In this document: piece after piece, positions 8,974-17,476 of the stretch
Layout: every line of letters starts with the position of its first letter
How positions within the stretch are numbered: position 1 is the first letter of the stretch
DNA from: JBFAPK01 sp040676675
GTDB taxonomy: Bacteria > Actinomycetota > Actinomycetes > Mycobacteriales > Micromonosporaceae
DNA: 64,000 nt
Direction: 5' to 3'
Assembly (NCBI RefSeq): GCF_040676675.1
Contig: NZ_JBFAPK010000002.1
Coordinates: 310,001 to 374,000 of the forward strand
Notes under the pieces: generated by a model
What the model saw: only the letters and a program-made list of their open reading frames with translations
What the model was told of the DNA's origin: nothing
The model's database searches: none
Translations under genes and position numbers: made by a program

Positions 8974-10076
8974 AGCTGACCGGAGTGGAGCTGCGCCGGA
9001 TCCGGATGCCGCTCGTCGCGCCGTTCCGGACGTCGTTCGGTACCCAGACCGAGCGCGACATCCTGCTGCTGCGGGTGGTGACCGCCGAGGCCGAGGGGTG
9101 GGGCGAGTGCGTGGCGCTCGCCGACCCGTTCTACTCCGCGGAGTACGTCGACGCCGCCGCCGACGTGCTGCGCCGGTACCTCGTCCCGGCCCTCGCCGGT
9201 CGCCCCGGGCTGGACGCGGTGGGCGTCGCGCCGGCGCTGGCCCCGGTCAAGGGGCACCGCATGGCCAAGGCCGCGCTGGAGATGGCGGTCCTCGACGCCG
9301 AGCTGCGCGGCCAGGGGCGCTCGTTCGGGCGGGAGCTGGGGGCGGTGCGCGACCGGGTGCCGTGCGGCGTCTCGGTCGGCATCATGGGCTCGATCGGCGA
9401 GCTGCTGGACGCCGTCGAGGGCTACCTCGACGCGGGGTACGTGCGGATCAAGCTGAAGATCGAGCCGGGCTGGGACGTCGCGCCGGTACGGGCGGTGCGC
9501 GAGCGGTTCGGCGACGAGCTGCTGCTGCAGGTCGACGCGAACACGGCGTACCGGGTCTCCGACGCCCGTCACCTCGCCCGGCTCGACCCGTTCGACCTGC
9601 TGCTGATCGAGCAGCCGCTGGACGAGGAGGACATCCACGGCCACGCCGAGCTGGCCCGGACCGTCCGGACGCCGATCTGCCTCGACGAGTCGATCACCTC
9701 GGCGGCCACCGCGGCCGACGCGATCCGGCGGGGCGCCTGCGCCGTCGTCAACGTGAAGCCGGGTCGGGTCGGCGGTTACCTGGAGGCGCGCCGCGTCCAC
9801 GACGTGTGCGCCGCCCACGGGGTACCGGTCTGGTGCGGCGGGATGCTCGAAACCGGCCTCGGGCGGGCCGCCAACGTGGCTCTCGCGGCGCTGCCCGGCT
9901 TCACCCTGCCCGGCGACACCTCGGCCTCGGACCGCTACTACCGGACGGACGTCACCGTCCCGTTCGTCCTGGACGGCGGCCACCTGCCGGTGCCGGCCGG
10001 GCCCGGCCTCGGCGTGGCACCCCTGCCGGACCGGTTGGCGGAGGTGACCACGGCGACCGAGTGGCTGCCGCTGTAG
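8970..10076 (+). CDS. N-succinylamino acid racemase / o-succinylbenzoate synthase-type enolase
   Basis: A 368-residue enolase-superfamily enzyme of the muconate-lactonising subgroup. The catalytic lysine pair lies in YVRIKLKIEPG, the Mg2+ ligands in LLQVDANTAY, LLIEQPLDEED and ICLDESI, and the opposite-face lysine in VVNVKPGRVGG. This family contains both menaquinone-pathway OSB synthases and N-succinylamino acid racemases, often in one promiscuous protein. No other menaquinone gene is nearby, while the M20 and GNAT partners of the racemase pathway are directly upstream with 4-bp overlaps, so the racemase role is favoured. It is the last gene of the operon; an inverted repeat follows at 10100-10134. 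Confidence 0.92.
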   Translation: MKLTGVELRRIRMPLVAPFRTSFGTQTERDILLLRVVTAEAEGWGECVALADPFYSAEYVDAAADVLRRYLVPALAGRPGLDAVGVAPALAPVKGHRMAKAALEMAVLDAELRGQGRSFGRELGAVRDRVPCGVSVGIMGSIGELLDAVEGYLDAGYVRIKLKIEPGWDVAPVRAVRERFGDELLLQVDANTAYRVSDARHLARLDPFDLLLIEQPLDEEDIHGHAELARTVRTPICLDESITSAATAADAIRRGACAVVNVKPGRVGGYLEARRVHDVCAAHGVPVWCGGMLETGLGRAANVALAALPGFTLPGDTSASDRYYRTDVTVPFVLDGGHLPVPAGPGLGVAPLPDRLAEVTTATEWLPL

Positions 10077-10099
10077 CGCCGGCGACGCGTGCCATGGCC

Positions 10100-10134
10100 C
10101 CGGTTCGGTCCGCCGGCACCAATCGGCGAACCGG
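10100..10134. promoter_or_regulatory. 8-bp perfect inverted repeat between racemase and pucR genes
   Basis: CCGGTTCG at 10100-10107 is matched by CGAACCGG at 10127-10134 across a 19-base gap. It sits 24 bases after the racemase stop and about 50 bases before the pucR start. It could be an operator for the PucR protein or a weak terminator; there is no T-tract. Confidence 0.4.
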
Positions 10135-10175
10135 TTTCGTACCCCGGGACGAACCCGACGGTCCCCGGCGGCTCC

Positions 10176-10181
10176 TATGGT
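10176..10181 (+). promoter_or_regulatory. Possible -10 box for leaderless pucR transcription
   Basis: TATGGT ends 6 bases before the GTG at 10188. This spacing would place the transcript start at or next to the start codon, as in leaderless actinobacterial mRNAs. No good -35 box is visible. The same TATGGT-to-start arrangement precedes the oxidoreductase at 20558. Confidence 0.35.
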
Positions 10182-10187
10182 CGAGAC

Positions 10188-11867
10188 GTGTTCGGTTCGG
10201 CGAACCTTCGACCCCAGGCCAGTCTCGGCCGGATCCTGGACGACCTCGGCGCGACCCTGCTGGAGCTGATCCACGGCGATCCGGGCCGGGGCGGGGAGAT
10301 CGGCGGCGTCGCCATCCACGACCCGCTCGACGAACCCGTGCTGCCCCGGGACGCGCTGGTGCTCGGCGTCGGGCTGCGGGAGCCGGCCGAGGTCGCCGAG
10401 GTCCTGCGTGCCCTCGGCCGGCACGGCGCGGCCGGGCTGGTGCTGCGGGCCCCGGTCGCCGTCGGCCCGGAACTGGCGGCCGCGGCGCGGGAGTCGGGCG
10501 TGGCCCTGCTCGGGCTGACCCGCGGCGCGTCCTGGGCGCAGCTCGCCGCGATGCTGCGCGGCCTGCTGGCCGAGGGCGACATCGGCGAGCCGGGCCCGCA
10601 GACGATCGGCGGGATGCCCAGCGGCGACCTCTTCGCGGTCGCGAACGCGATCGCCGCGCTGCTCGACGCGCCCGTCACCATCGAGGACCGCAGCTCCCGG
10701 GTGCTCGCCTTCTCCGGGCGGCAGGACGAGGCCGACGCGTCCCGGGTGGAGACGATCCTGGGCCGCCAGGTGCCGGAGCGCTACTCCCGGCTGCTGGCCG
10801 ACCGGGGCGTCTTCCGCGACCTGTACCGCAGCGACCGCCCGGTCTACGTGGAGCCGGACGGCACCGGCCTGGAGGACTTCTCGGTGCCGCGGGTCGCGGT
10901 GGCGGTGCGCGCGGGCGACGAGGTACTCGGCTCGATCTGGGCGGCGGTACGGGAGCCGCTCAGCGCCGAGCGCGAACAGGCCCTCGGCGACGCGGCCCGC
11001 CTCGTGGCGCTGCACCTGCTGCGCATCCGCGCCGGGGCGGACGTCGGGCGCCGGCTCCGGGCCGACCTGCTGGGTACCGCGATGGAGGGCGGTGTCGGCG
11101 CGCGCGAGGCGCTCAACCGGCTGGGGCTGGCCGACCAGCCGGTCAGCGTGCTGGCGCTCGCGGTGCCCGACCCCGCCGGGGGCGGACGCTCGCTGGCCGC
11201 CGACGTCAACCTGGTCACCGAACGCCAGCGCCTCGCCGACGGACTCGCCATGCACCTCAGCGCCGTACATCCCCGCTGCGTGGCGGCGCTCGTCGGCGAT
11301 GTCGCGTACGGGCTGCTGCCGGTGGCGCGCGACGACGACGGCGAGGAGCGCGCGGTGCGCATCGCCACCGAGTTCCTGGACCGGGTCGGCGACCGGGTGC
11401 GGGCGGTGATCGGCGTCGGTCCGGTCGCCCACGACCCGGCCGAGCTGCAGGAGGCGCGGAGCAACGCCGACCGCGCGCTGCGGGTCCTGCGGACCGGCAG
11501 CGGACGCGGTCGGCGGGTCGCCCGGCTCGCCGACGTGCACGTCGAGGCGCTGGTGCTGGAGCTGCGGGACCTCGTGGCGGCCCGCGGCGACCGGCCGACC
11601 GGGCCGGTCGCGCGGCTGCGGGCGTACGACGAGCGACACAACGCCAACCTGGTGGAGACGTTGCGCGCGTGGCTCGACGCGTTCGGTGACGTCATCGTGG
11701 CCGCCGCCACGGTCTACGTGCACCCCAACACGTTCCGGTACCGGTTGCGCCGCCTCGCCGAGGTCGGCGGGATCGACCTGGCCGATCCGGACGCCCGCTT
11801 CGCCGCGATGCTCCAGTTGCGGGTGCTGTCGCCGCCCGGTCAACGGGTCCCCCGGCGGGAGACCTGA
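10188..11867 (+). CDS. PucR-family transcriptional regulator
   Basis: A 559-residue cytoplasmic DNA-binding regulator. The N-terminal 150 residues form a PucR-type sensor (GVAIHDPLDEPVLPRDALVLGVG); the middle has a GAF-like/CdaR region (LLDAPVTIEDRSSRVLAFSG). The C-terminus carries the PucR helix-turn-helix: LVETLRAWLDAFGDVIVAAATVYVHPNTFRYRL (landmarks LRAWLD and VHPNTFRYRL). The GTG at 10188 is favoured because the conserved sequence starts there and a -10-like box lies just upstream; an ATG at 10089 would add 33 residues of unconserved sequence. PucR proteins control purine, amino-acid and allantoin catabolism. Its position just after the D-amino-acid operon suggests it senses a product of that pathway, but no direct evidence shows this. 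Confidence 0.9.
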   Translation: MFGSANLRPQASLGRILDDLGATLLELIHGDPGRGGEIGGVAIHDPLDEPVLPRDALVLGVGLREPAEVAEVLRALGRHGAAGLVLRAPVAVGPELAAAARESGVALLGLTRGASWAQLAAMLRGLLAEGDIGEPGPQTIGGMPSGDLFAVANAIAALLDAPVTIEDRSSRVLAFSGRQDEADASRVETILGRQVPERYSRLLADRGVFRDLYRSDRPVYVEPDGTGLEDFSVPRVAVAVRAGDEVLGSIWAAVREPLSAEREQALGDAARLVALHLLRIRAGADVGRRLRADLLGTAMEGGVGAREALNRLGLADQPVSVLALAVPDPAGGGRSLAADVNLVTERQRLADGLAMHLSAVHPRCVAALVGDVAYGLLPVARDDDGEERAVRIATEFLDRVGDRVRAVIGVGPVAHDPAELQEARSNADRALRVLRTGSGRGRRVARLADVHVEALVLELRDLVAARGDRPTGPVARLRAYDERHNANLVETLRAWLDAFGDVIVAAATVYVHPNTFRYRLRRLAEVGGIDLADPDARFAAMLQLRVLSPPGQRVPRRET

Positions 11868-11907
11868 CCCGTCCGGCCGGGCCGCTTCCCGCCGCCGCCC
11901 GGGTCAG
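11864..11907. terminator. Bidirectional hairpin containing both stop codons
   Basis: CTGACCCG (11864-11871) and CGGGTCAG (11900-11907) form an 8-bp perfect stem. The left arm contains the pucR stop and the right arm the stop of the convergent minus-strand peptidase gene. It probably ends transcription from both sides. Confidence 0.5.
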
Positions 11908-12740
11908 ACCCCGCGGCGGTACTCCTCCCAGGTCCGCTTCGGGGTGACGACCGGACCGTCGTCGGGGGCCTTGTTGGCCAGCCCGTTGAGGCCCAGGTAG
12001 TAGTCGCCGGACTGGTGCTGCGCGGCGGCGGACTGGTCCGTGTCGCCCAGCGCCACGGCGTGGATGTGGTAGGGCCAGTCCCCCTGGGACGGCGTACGCA
12101 GCCAGGCCGCGAAGCCGACGGTGCGCAGTTGCCGAACGATGGTGGTGCGGTCGGCGGTGGAGATGTTGGTGACCGAGAGGTCCAGCACGCCGCCGCCGTC
12201 GTGGGTACCGGCGGAGGCCGGGTTGCCGGTGTTGTACGAACCCTGCGTGATGCTCAGCTGCCGGCCGAGCAGCCGCTCGGCCTCCAGCAGCATGTCCCGC
12301 GTGCGGGTGTTGACCTGCACGCCGCGGAAGGTGAGCCGGCTGCCGATCGCGATCGGCATCGTGACGGTGTACCGCCCCTCACCCAGCAGCCGCAGCGACG
12401 TCGGCCCGGGCAGGCCGGAGGCGTCGAGCCCGGAGTAGCCCAGCGAGCGCTGGTACGCGGCGTAGGCCGAGATGGTGCTGGTGCCGAAGTGCCCGTCGAC
12501 GTAGCTGGCCGAGAGGAACCCCTTGGCCTGCAGGGCGCGCTCGACGAGCAGCACGCTGTCCAGGGCGCCGTCGGTGATCGCCTGGTCCGGCCGGCGCGGG
12601 TCGATCTGCGCGGCCTTGATGAGCGCCTCCATGTTGAGTTCGGGCAGCGCGGCCTCGGCCGCCCGGGCGGCCGACCCCGCGACGGCCAGCGGTACGGCCG
12701 CCGCGGCGGCGCTGACCAGCAAACGTCTCCTGGTGAGCAC
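11904..12740 (-). CDS. Secreted peptidoglycan-binding protein with LAS (M15-like) zinc peptidase domain
   Basis: A 278-residue exported protein. The start is GTG 12740, with GGAGGA 3 bases upstream, followed at once by a Tat-type signal (RRRLLVSAAAAAVPLAVAGS, then SAARA). Residues 35-125 look like a peptidoglycan-binding helical domain (VERALQAKGFL, YVDGHFGTSTISAYAAYQRSLGY). The C-terminal half has the zinc motif of LAS peptidases: GTHDGGGVLDL gives the H-x6-D pair and PYHIHAV gives the HxH ligand pattern. This suggests a D,D- or L,D-carboxypeptidase acting on the cell wall. The domain is a divergent M15-like form, so enzymatic activity is inferred from motif spacing alone. It is a single gene, divergent from the alpha-galactosidase. 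Confidence 0.8.
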   Translation of the reverse strand: MLTRRRLLVSAAAAAVPLAVAGSAARAAEAALPELNMEALIKAAQIDPRRPDQAITDGALDSVLLVERALQAKGFLSASYVDGHFGTSTISAYAAYQRSLGYSGLDASGLPGPTSLRLLGEGRYTVTMPIAIGSRLTFRGVQVNTRTRDMLLEAERLLGRQLSITQGSYNTGNPASAGTHDGGGVLDLSVTNISTADRTTIVRQLRTVGFAAWLRTPSQGDWPYHIHAVALGDTDQSAAAQHQSGDYYLGLNGLANKAPDDGPVVTPKRTWEEYRRGV

Positions 12741-13043
12741 GGATCCTCCATGGTTGGGTGGGCAATCTGGAGAGATCCTTCCATATATCGATGCCAACTG
12801 GCAAAAAGCTTCATGACGCGTGGGCGCCGCCGACTGTAAGGCGGCCGGCGGAGCGAAATCAATACTTGAAGAAGTTAATTATTGACCTAGGATTTCGGCC
12901 ATGTTTCCCCGAGCGTCGGCGCGGGTCCGCTCGCCGGGGCGCCGGCAGCGATGGCGGTCGTACCCGACCCCCTCGGCGTCGACCCGGCCCTCGGCCGGCC
13001 GCACCACGACCGTCACCACCCACCGCCAGCAGGAAGGTTGACG
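12741..13043. other. Divergent intergenic region between peptidase and alpha-galactosidase
   Basis: This 303-bp gap holds an unusually AT-rich core (about 12860-12895), a small palindrome TGCCAACTGGCA at 12792-12803 and the promoter at 12866-12893. I see no gene in it. Confidence 0.6.
12866..12893 (+). promoter_or_regulatory. Sigma-70-type promoter for alpha-galactosidase operon
   Basis: TTGAAG (12866-12871) and TAGGAT (12888-12893) are separated by 16 bases. The block is the most AT-rich spot in the first 20 kb. The transcript would have a leader of about 145 bases before the ATG at 13044. Confidence 0.55.
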
Positions 13044-14915
13044 ATGCAGTCACCGACGAGAACCAGCCAACAGCCCGGCGGCGGCCGGCCCGGGTACCGT
13101 CGCCGCGTCCCGGTCCTGGCCGCGGCGCTGACCGTGGCCCTCGGCGCGGGCGCCGTGGCGGCGCAGGCCGCCCAGGCGAGCCCGGAACCGGACCGGGTGC
13201 CGGCCGGCGCGACGGCCGTCGAAAGCGCGTCGACCGCCGGTCCCGCCGCCCGCCCGTACCTGGGCTGGAGCAGCTGGAGCATGCAGTCGTCCAAGTACCC
13301 GGGCCTCAACCCGGACGGCGACTACAGCTACCTCACCGAGGCGAACGTGCTCAAGCAGGCCGACGCCTTGGCCGCCCGACTCAAGCCGTACGGCTACGAG
13401 TACGTCAACATCGACGCCGGCTGGTGGCGCGACAACACCTGGAAGCCGGAGTTCGACCAGTACGCCCGCCAGACGCCCGACCCGGTCCGGTTCCCCCGGG
13501 GCATGAAGGCCGTCGCCGACCACATCCACGCCAAGGGCCTGAAGGCCGGCATCTACCTCCCCGTCGGCCTGGAGAAGGAGGCGTACAACAACGGCGCCTC
13601 CCCGATCTGGAACGCCCCCGGCTGCACCACCGCCGACATCGTCTACCCGGACCTGCGTACCACCAACGGCTGGGACAGCGCCTACAAGCTGAACTTCGAC
13701 AACCCCTGCGCGCACCGGTACGTCGACTCGCAGGCGCGGCTCTTCGCCGACTGGGGGTACGACTTCCTCAAGCTCGACGGCGTCGGCCCAGGCTCGTTCA
13801 AGTCCGGCGACAACTACAACAACGTCGCCGACGTCGCCGCCTGGCGCGACGCGATCGCCGCCACCGGCCGCCCGATCCACCTCGAACTCTCCTGGTCGCT
13901 CGACATCAACCACGCGGCCGACTGGCAGCGGTACTCCAACGGCTGGCGGATCGACACCGACGTCGAGTGCTACTGCAACACCCTGGTCAGCTGGGAGAAC
14001 TCGGTCGACGACCGGTTCGACGACGCGCCGGCCTGGAGCCGCAAGGCCGGCCCCGGCGGCTGGAACGACCTCGACTCCCTGGACGTGGGCAACGGCGCGA
14101 TGGACGGCCTCACCAAGGCCGAGCGGCAGACCTACATGACCCTCTGGGCGATCGCGAAGTCGCCGCTCTACACCGGCGACGACCTCACCCGCCTCGACGA
14201 CTACGGCCTGTCGCTGCTGACCAACCGCGAGGTGATCGCGGTCGACCAGAACGGCGGCGCGCCCGCCCGGCCGGTCACCCCGTCGGGCGAGCAGCAGGTC
14301 TGGGCCGCGAAGAACCCGGACGGCGGCTACACCGTGGCGCTGTTCAACCTCGGCGACGCGCCGGCCTCCGTCACCGCCCAGTGGGCGTCCCTCGGCTTCA
14401 CCGGCAACGCCTCCGTGCGCGACCTGTGGAACCGGAAGAACCTCGGCACGTACAAGAACAAGATCACCGAGGCGCTGCCCGCGCACGGCTCGCGGCTGTT
14501 CACGGTCACGCCGGGCGGCCCCGCCCTGGTCACCACGGCCTACGAGGCCGAGTCCCCGGCCAACACCCTGGGCGGCAACGCCTCCGTCGCGGGCTGCGAC
14601 GCCTGCTCCGGCGGTGGCAAGGTCGGCAACCTCTACCTCGGCGGCACGCTGCGGTTCAACGACGTCACCGTGGCCAAGGACGGCATCTACACCGTGAACG
14701 TCGCCTACGTCAGCGGCGACGCGCGCTCGGTGACGGTCTACTCCAACAACGGCAACGGCACCAACCTGAAGTTCCCGTCCACCGGTGACTGGGGCACGGC
14801 CGAGACCGTCAGCGTCCAGCTGGCCCTGAGGGCGGGCGCCAACACCATCACCTTCGACAGCGGCGACTGGTACGCCCCCGACATCGACAAGATCGACGTA
14901 CCGCGGACCCTCTGA
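13044..14915 (+). CDS. Secreted alpha-galactosidase, GH27 with C-terminal CBM35-like domain
   Basis: A 623-residue exported retaining glycosidase that removes alpha-linked galactose. A signal peptide occupies the first 48 residues (RRRVPVLAAALTVALGAGAV). The GH27 barrel starts at PYLGWSSWS. The nucleophile is Asp245 in FLKLDGVG, and the acid/base is most likely Asp306 in GWRIDTDV. The GGWNDLDSLDVGNG block is diagnostic of the family. A beta-sandwich domain follows from about 420, then from about 495 a CBM35-like module (TTAYEAESPANTLGGN ... YAPDIDKIDV). ATG 13044 has GGAAGG 6 bases upstream. Genes for GH95 and an esterase follow in the same direction, which suggests joint attack on branched plant polysaccharides. 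Confidence 0.93.
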   Translation: MQSPTRTSQQPGGGRPGYRRRVPVLAAALTVALGAGAVAAQAAQASPEPDRVPAGATAVESASTAGPAARPYLGWSSWSMQSSKYPGLNPDGDYSYLTEANVLKQADALAARLKPYGYEYVNIDAGWWRDNTWKPEFDQYARQTPDPVRFPRGMKAVADHIHAKGLKAGIYLPVGLEKEAYNNGASPIWNAPGCTTADIVYPDLRTTNGWDSAYKLNFDNPCAHRYVDSQARLFADWGYDFLKLDGVGPGSFKSGDNYNNVADVAAWRDAIAATGRPIHLELSWSLDINHAADWQRYSNGWRIDTDVECYCNTLVSWENSVDDRFDDAPAWSRKAGPGGWNDLDSLDVGNGAMDGLTKAERQTYMTLWAIAKSPLYTGDDLTRLDDYGLSLLTNREVIAVDQNGGAPARPVTPSGEQQVWAAKNPDGGYTVALFNLGDAPASVTAQWASLGFTGNASVRDLWNRKNLGTYKNKITEALPAHGSRLFTVTPGGPALVTTAYEAESPANTLGGNASVAGCDACSGGGKVGNLYLGGTLRFNDVTVAKDGIYTVNVAYVSGDARSVTVYSNNGNGTNLKFPSTGDWGTAETVSVQLALRAGANTITFDSGDWYAPDIDKIDVPRTL

Positions 14916-15064
14916 CGCCCACGCGGGGCCCGGCCGGTCGCCGGGCCCCGCACACCCGACGCGGCGGCCCCACGCCGGGCCGCGCACCACTCGCGCGGAC
15001 CACCGCCCGCCCGGCCGACCCGCGGCCCCTGCCTCTCTCCCCCGCCCACCCTGGAGTGCCCGAC

Positions 15065-17476
15065 GTGGACATCCGGAACACCGAACCCCACGACAGCCGC
15101 CCGAGCCGCAGACGCTTCCTCGCGCTCGCCGCCGCCTCCGGCGCGGTCACCGCCCTGGGCGGCCCGGCCTTCGCCGCCTCGGCGGCGCCCCGCCGCCCGA
15201 CCGAGTCGCCCCTGCTCCCGGCCGCCGACGCCGCGAAGAACCAGCTCTGGTGGCAGACCCCCGGCTCGCCCAACTCGATGGTCGAACAGGGGTTGCCGGT
15301 CGGGAACGGGCGCCTCGGCGCGCTCGCCAGCAACGACCCGGCCAGCGAACTCCTGATGATCACAGACGCGACGCTCTGGACCGGGGGCTTCAACGACGCG
15401 CTCCAGGCCGACGGCCAGTTCCCGTACGGCCGGGACGACTTCGGCTCGCTGACCCTGCTGGCCCGGCTCACCGTCGACATCCCCGGCCACGACCTCGGCG
15501 CCGTCGACAACTACCGCCGCACCCTGGACCTGGCCCAGGGCCTGGTGACCACCGCGTACGACGTCGGCGGCGTCAGCTACCGGCGGCAGATCTTCGCGAG
15601 CCGCCCCGACGACGTCATCGTCCTGCACTTCACCCAGGCGGGGCGGGGCAGCTACACCGGTACCGTCTCGCTGGCCGGCACCCACGGCGAGTCGACCACC
15701 GTCGACCGCGCGGGCCGCTACGCCTCGTTCGGCGCGGCCTTCGCGAACGGGCTGAGGTACGGCGCCGCCGTCACCGCGTACAGCGGCAGCGGCAGGGTCG
15801 CGGTCGACGGCTCGTCGATCTCCTTCACCGGTTGCCGCGACCTGACGGTCGTCGTCAGCGGCGGCACCGACTATGCGCCCGACGCGGCGGCCGGCTTCCG
15901 CGACCCGTCGGTGGACCCCGAGCGGCTCGCCCGGACCAAGGTGCTCGCCGCGGCCCGCGAGTCCCCGCGTGACCTGCTCTACACCCACGTCGCCGACTTC
16001 CGCCCGGCGTACGAGCGGCTGAAGATCGACCTTGGCACCTCCTCCGCCGCGCAGCGCGAACTGGACACCTGGGAACGGCTCCAGGCGCGGCACCGGGACA
16101 ACGTCCCGGATCCGGAGCTGGAGGCCGCGTACCTCCAGTTCGGCCGCTACCTGATGATCTCCGGATCCCGGGGCAGCCTGCCGATCGGCCTGCAGGGGCC
16201 CTGGTTGGACGGCAACGACCCGGACTGGATGGCCGACTACCACACCGACATCAACATCCAGATGAACTACTGGCCGGCCGACCGCGCCGGCCTCTCCGAG
16301 TGCTTCGACGCCTACGCCGACTACTGCCTCGCGCAGCTGCCCGCCTGGACGGAGACCACCCGGCGGCTGTTCAACAGCCCGACCAACCGGTACCGCAACT
16401 CGACCGGCCGGATCGCCGGCTGGACGGTGGCCATCTCCACCAACCCGTACGGCGGGGGCGGCTGGTGGTGGCACCCGGCCGGCAACGCCTGGCTCTGCCA
16501 GAACCTCTACGAGCACTACGAGTACCGCCAGGACCGCGCCTACCTGGAGAAGATCTACCCGCTGCTCCGGGGCGCCGTGGAGTTCTGGGAGGCCCGCCTG
16601 GTCACCACGACCGTCACGGACCCGGCCGGGGCCCCGCGCGAGGTCCTGATCGCCGACAGCGACTGGTCGCCCGAGCACGGCCCGCTCGACGCCAAGGGCA
16701 TCACGTACGCGCAGGAGCTGGTCTGGAACCTCTTCGACAACTACCGCGGCGCCGCCCGGGTGCTCGGCCGCGACGCCGGGCACGCCGAGGCCGTCGAGCG
16801 GCTCCAGGAGCGCCTCTACCTGCCCGTGGTCAGCCCCACGACCGGCTGGCTGGAGGAGTGGATGTCGCCCGACAACCTCGGCGAGACCACCCACCGGCAC
16901 CTCTCCCCGCTGGTCGGTCTCTTCCCCGGCGACCGGATCCGACCGGACGGCTCCACCCCGGACGAGATCGTGGCCGGCGCGAAGGCGCTGCTGACCGCGC
17001 GCGGGATGAACAGCTTCGGCTGGGCCAACGCCTGGCGCAGCCTCTGCTGGGCCCGGCTCAAGGACGCCGAGAGGGCGTACCAGTTGGTGGTCAACAACCT
17101 GCGGCCGTCGACGAACGGCGGCAACGGCACCGCGATGAACCTCTTCGACATCTACGAGACCAACCCGGGTCGGGGCATCTTCCAGATCGACGCGAACCTC
17201 GGCACCCCCGCGGCGATCATCGAGATGCTGGTCTACTCCCGTCCGGGCCACGTCGAGCTGCTGCCCGCGCTCCCCGCCGCCTGGGCCGCCGCCGGCTCGG
17301 TCTCCGGCGTGGGCGTCCGGGGCGGCTTCGTCGCCGACGTCAGCTGGAAGGACGGCCGGGTCACCCAGCTCAGGCTCACCAGCGTCGGCGGTCGCGGTAC
17401 CACCGTCGTCGCGGGCGGCACCTCCCGGCGGGTCGACCTCTCCCCCGGCCGGTCCGTCACGCTGAGGAACCTCTGA
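15065..17476 (+). CDS. Secreted GH95 family glycosidase (alpha-L-fucosidase / alpha-L-galactosidase type)
   Basis: An 803-residue inverting glycosidase with a Tat signal (SRRRFLALAAASGAVTALGG). Family blocks are clear: EQGLPVGNGRLGAL near the N-terminus, DINIQMNYWPAD (395-406) carrying family-conserved polar residues, ADSDWSPEHGP with probable general acid Glu537, and FQIDANLGTPAAIIEML near the C-terminus with the conserved Asp. Length fits single-domain GH95 enzymes. GTG 15065 is chosen because GGAG lies 8 bases upstream; GTG 15056 overlaps that site. Plant-directed GH95 enzymes act on alpha-1,2-fucose of xyloglucan or alpha-L-galactose; sequence alone does not tell which. Its stop overlaps the ATG of the esterase by one base (TGATG). 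Confidence 0.9.
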   Translation: MDIRNTEPHDSRPSRRRFLALAAASGAVTALGGPAFAASAAPRRPTESPLLPAADAAKNQLWWQTPGSPNSMVEQGLPVGNGRLGALASNDPASELLMITDATLWTGGFNDALQADGQFPYGRDDFGSLTLLARLTVDIPGHDLGAVDNYRRTLDLAQGLVTTAYDVGGVSYRRQIFASRPDDVIVLHFTQAGRGSYTGTVSLAGTHGESTTVDRAGRYASFGAAFANGLRYGAAVTAYSGSGRVAVDGSSISFTGCRDLTVVVSGGTDYAPDAAAGFRDPSVDPERLARTKVLAAARESPRDLLYTHVADFRPAYERLKIDLGTSSAAQRELDTWERLQARHRDNVPDPELEAAYLQFGRYLMISGSRGSLPIGLQGPWLDGNDPDWMADYHTDINIQMNYWPADRAGLSECFDAYADYCLAQLPAWTETTRRLFNSPTNRYRNSTGRIAGWTVAISTNPYGGGGWWWHPAGNAWLCQNLYEHYEYRQDRAYLEKIYPLLRGAVEFWEARLVTTTVTDPAGAPREVLIADSDWSPEHGPLDAKGITYAQELVWNLFDNYRGAARVLGRDAGHAEAVERLQERLYLPVVSPTTGWLEEWMSPDNLGETTHRHLSPLVGLFPGDRIRPDGSTPDEIVAGAKALLTARGMNSFGWANAWRSLCWARLKDAERAYQLVVNNLRPSTNGGNGTAMNLFDIYETNPGRGIFQIDANLGTPAAIIEMLVYSRPGHVELLPALPAAWAAAGSVSGVGVRGGFVADVSWKDGRVTQLRLTSVGGRGTTVVAGGTSRRVDLSPGRSVTLRNL

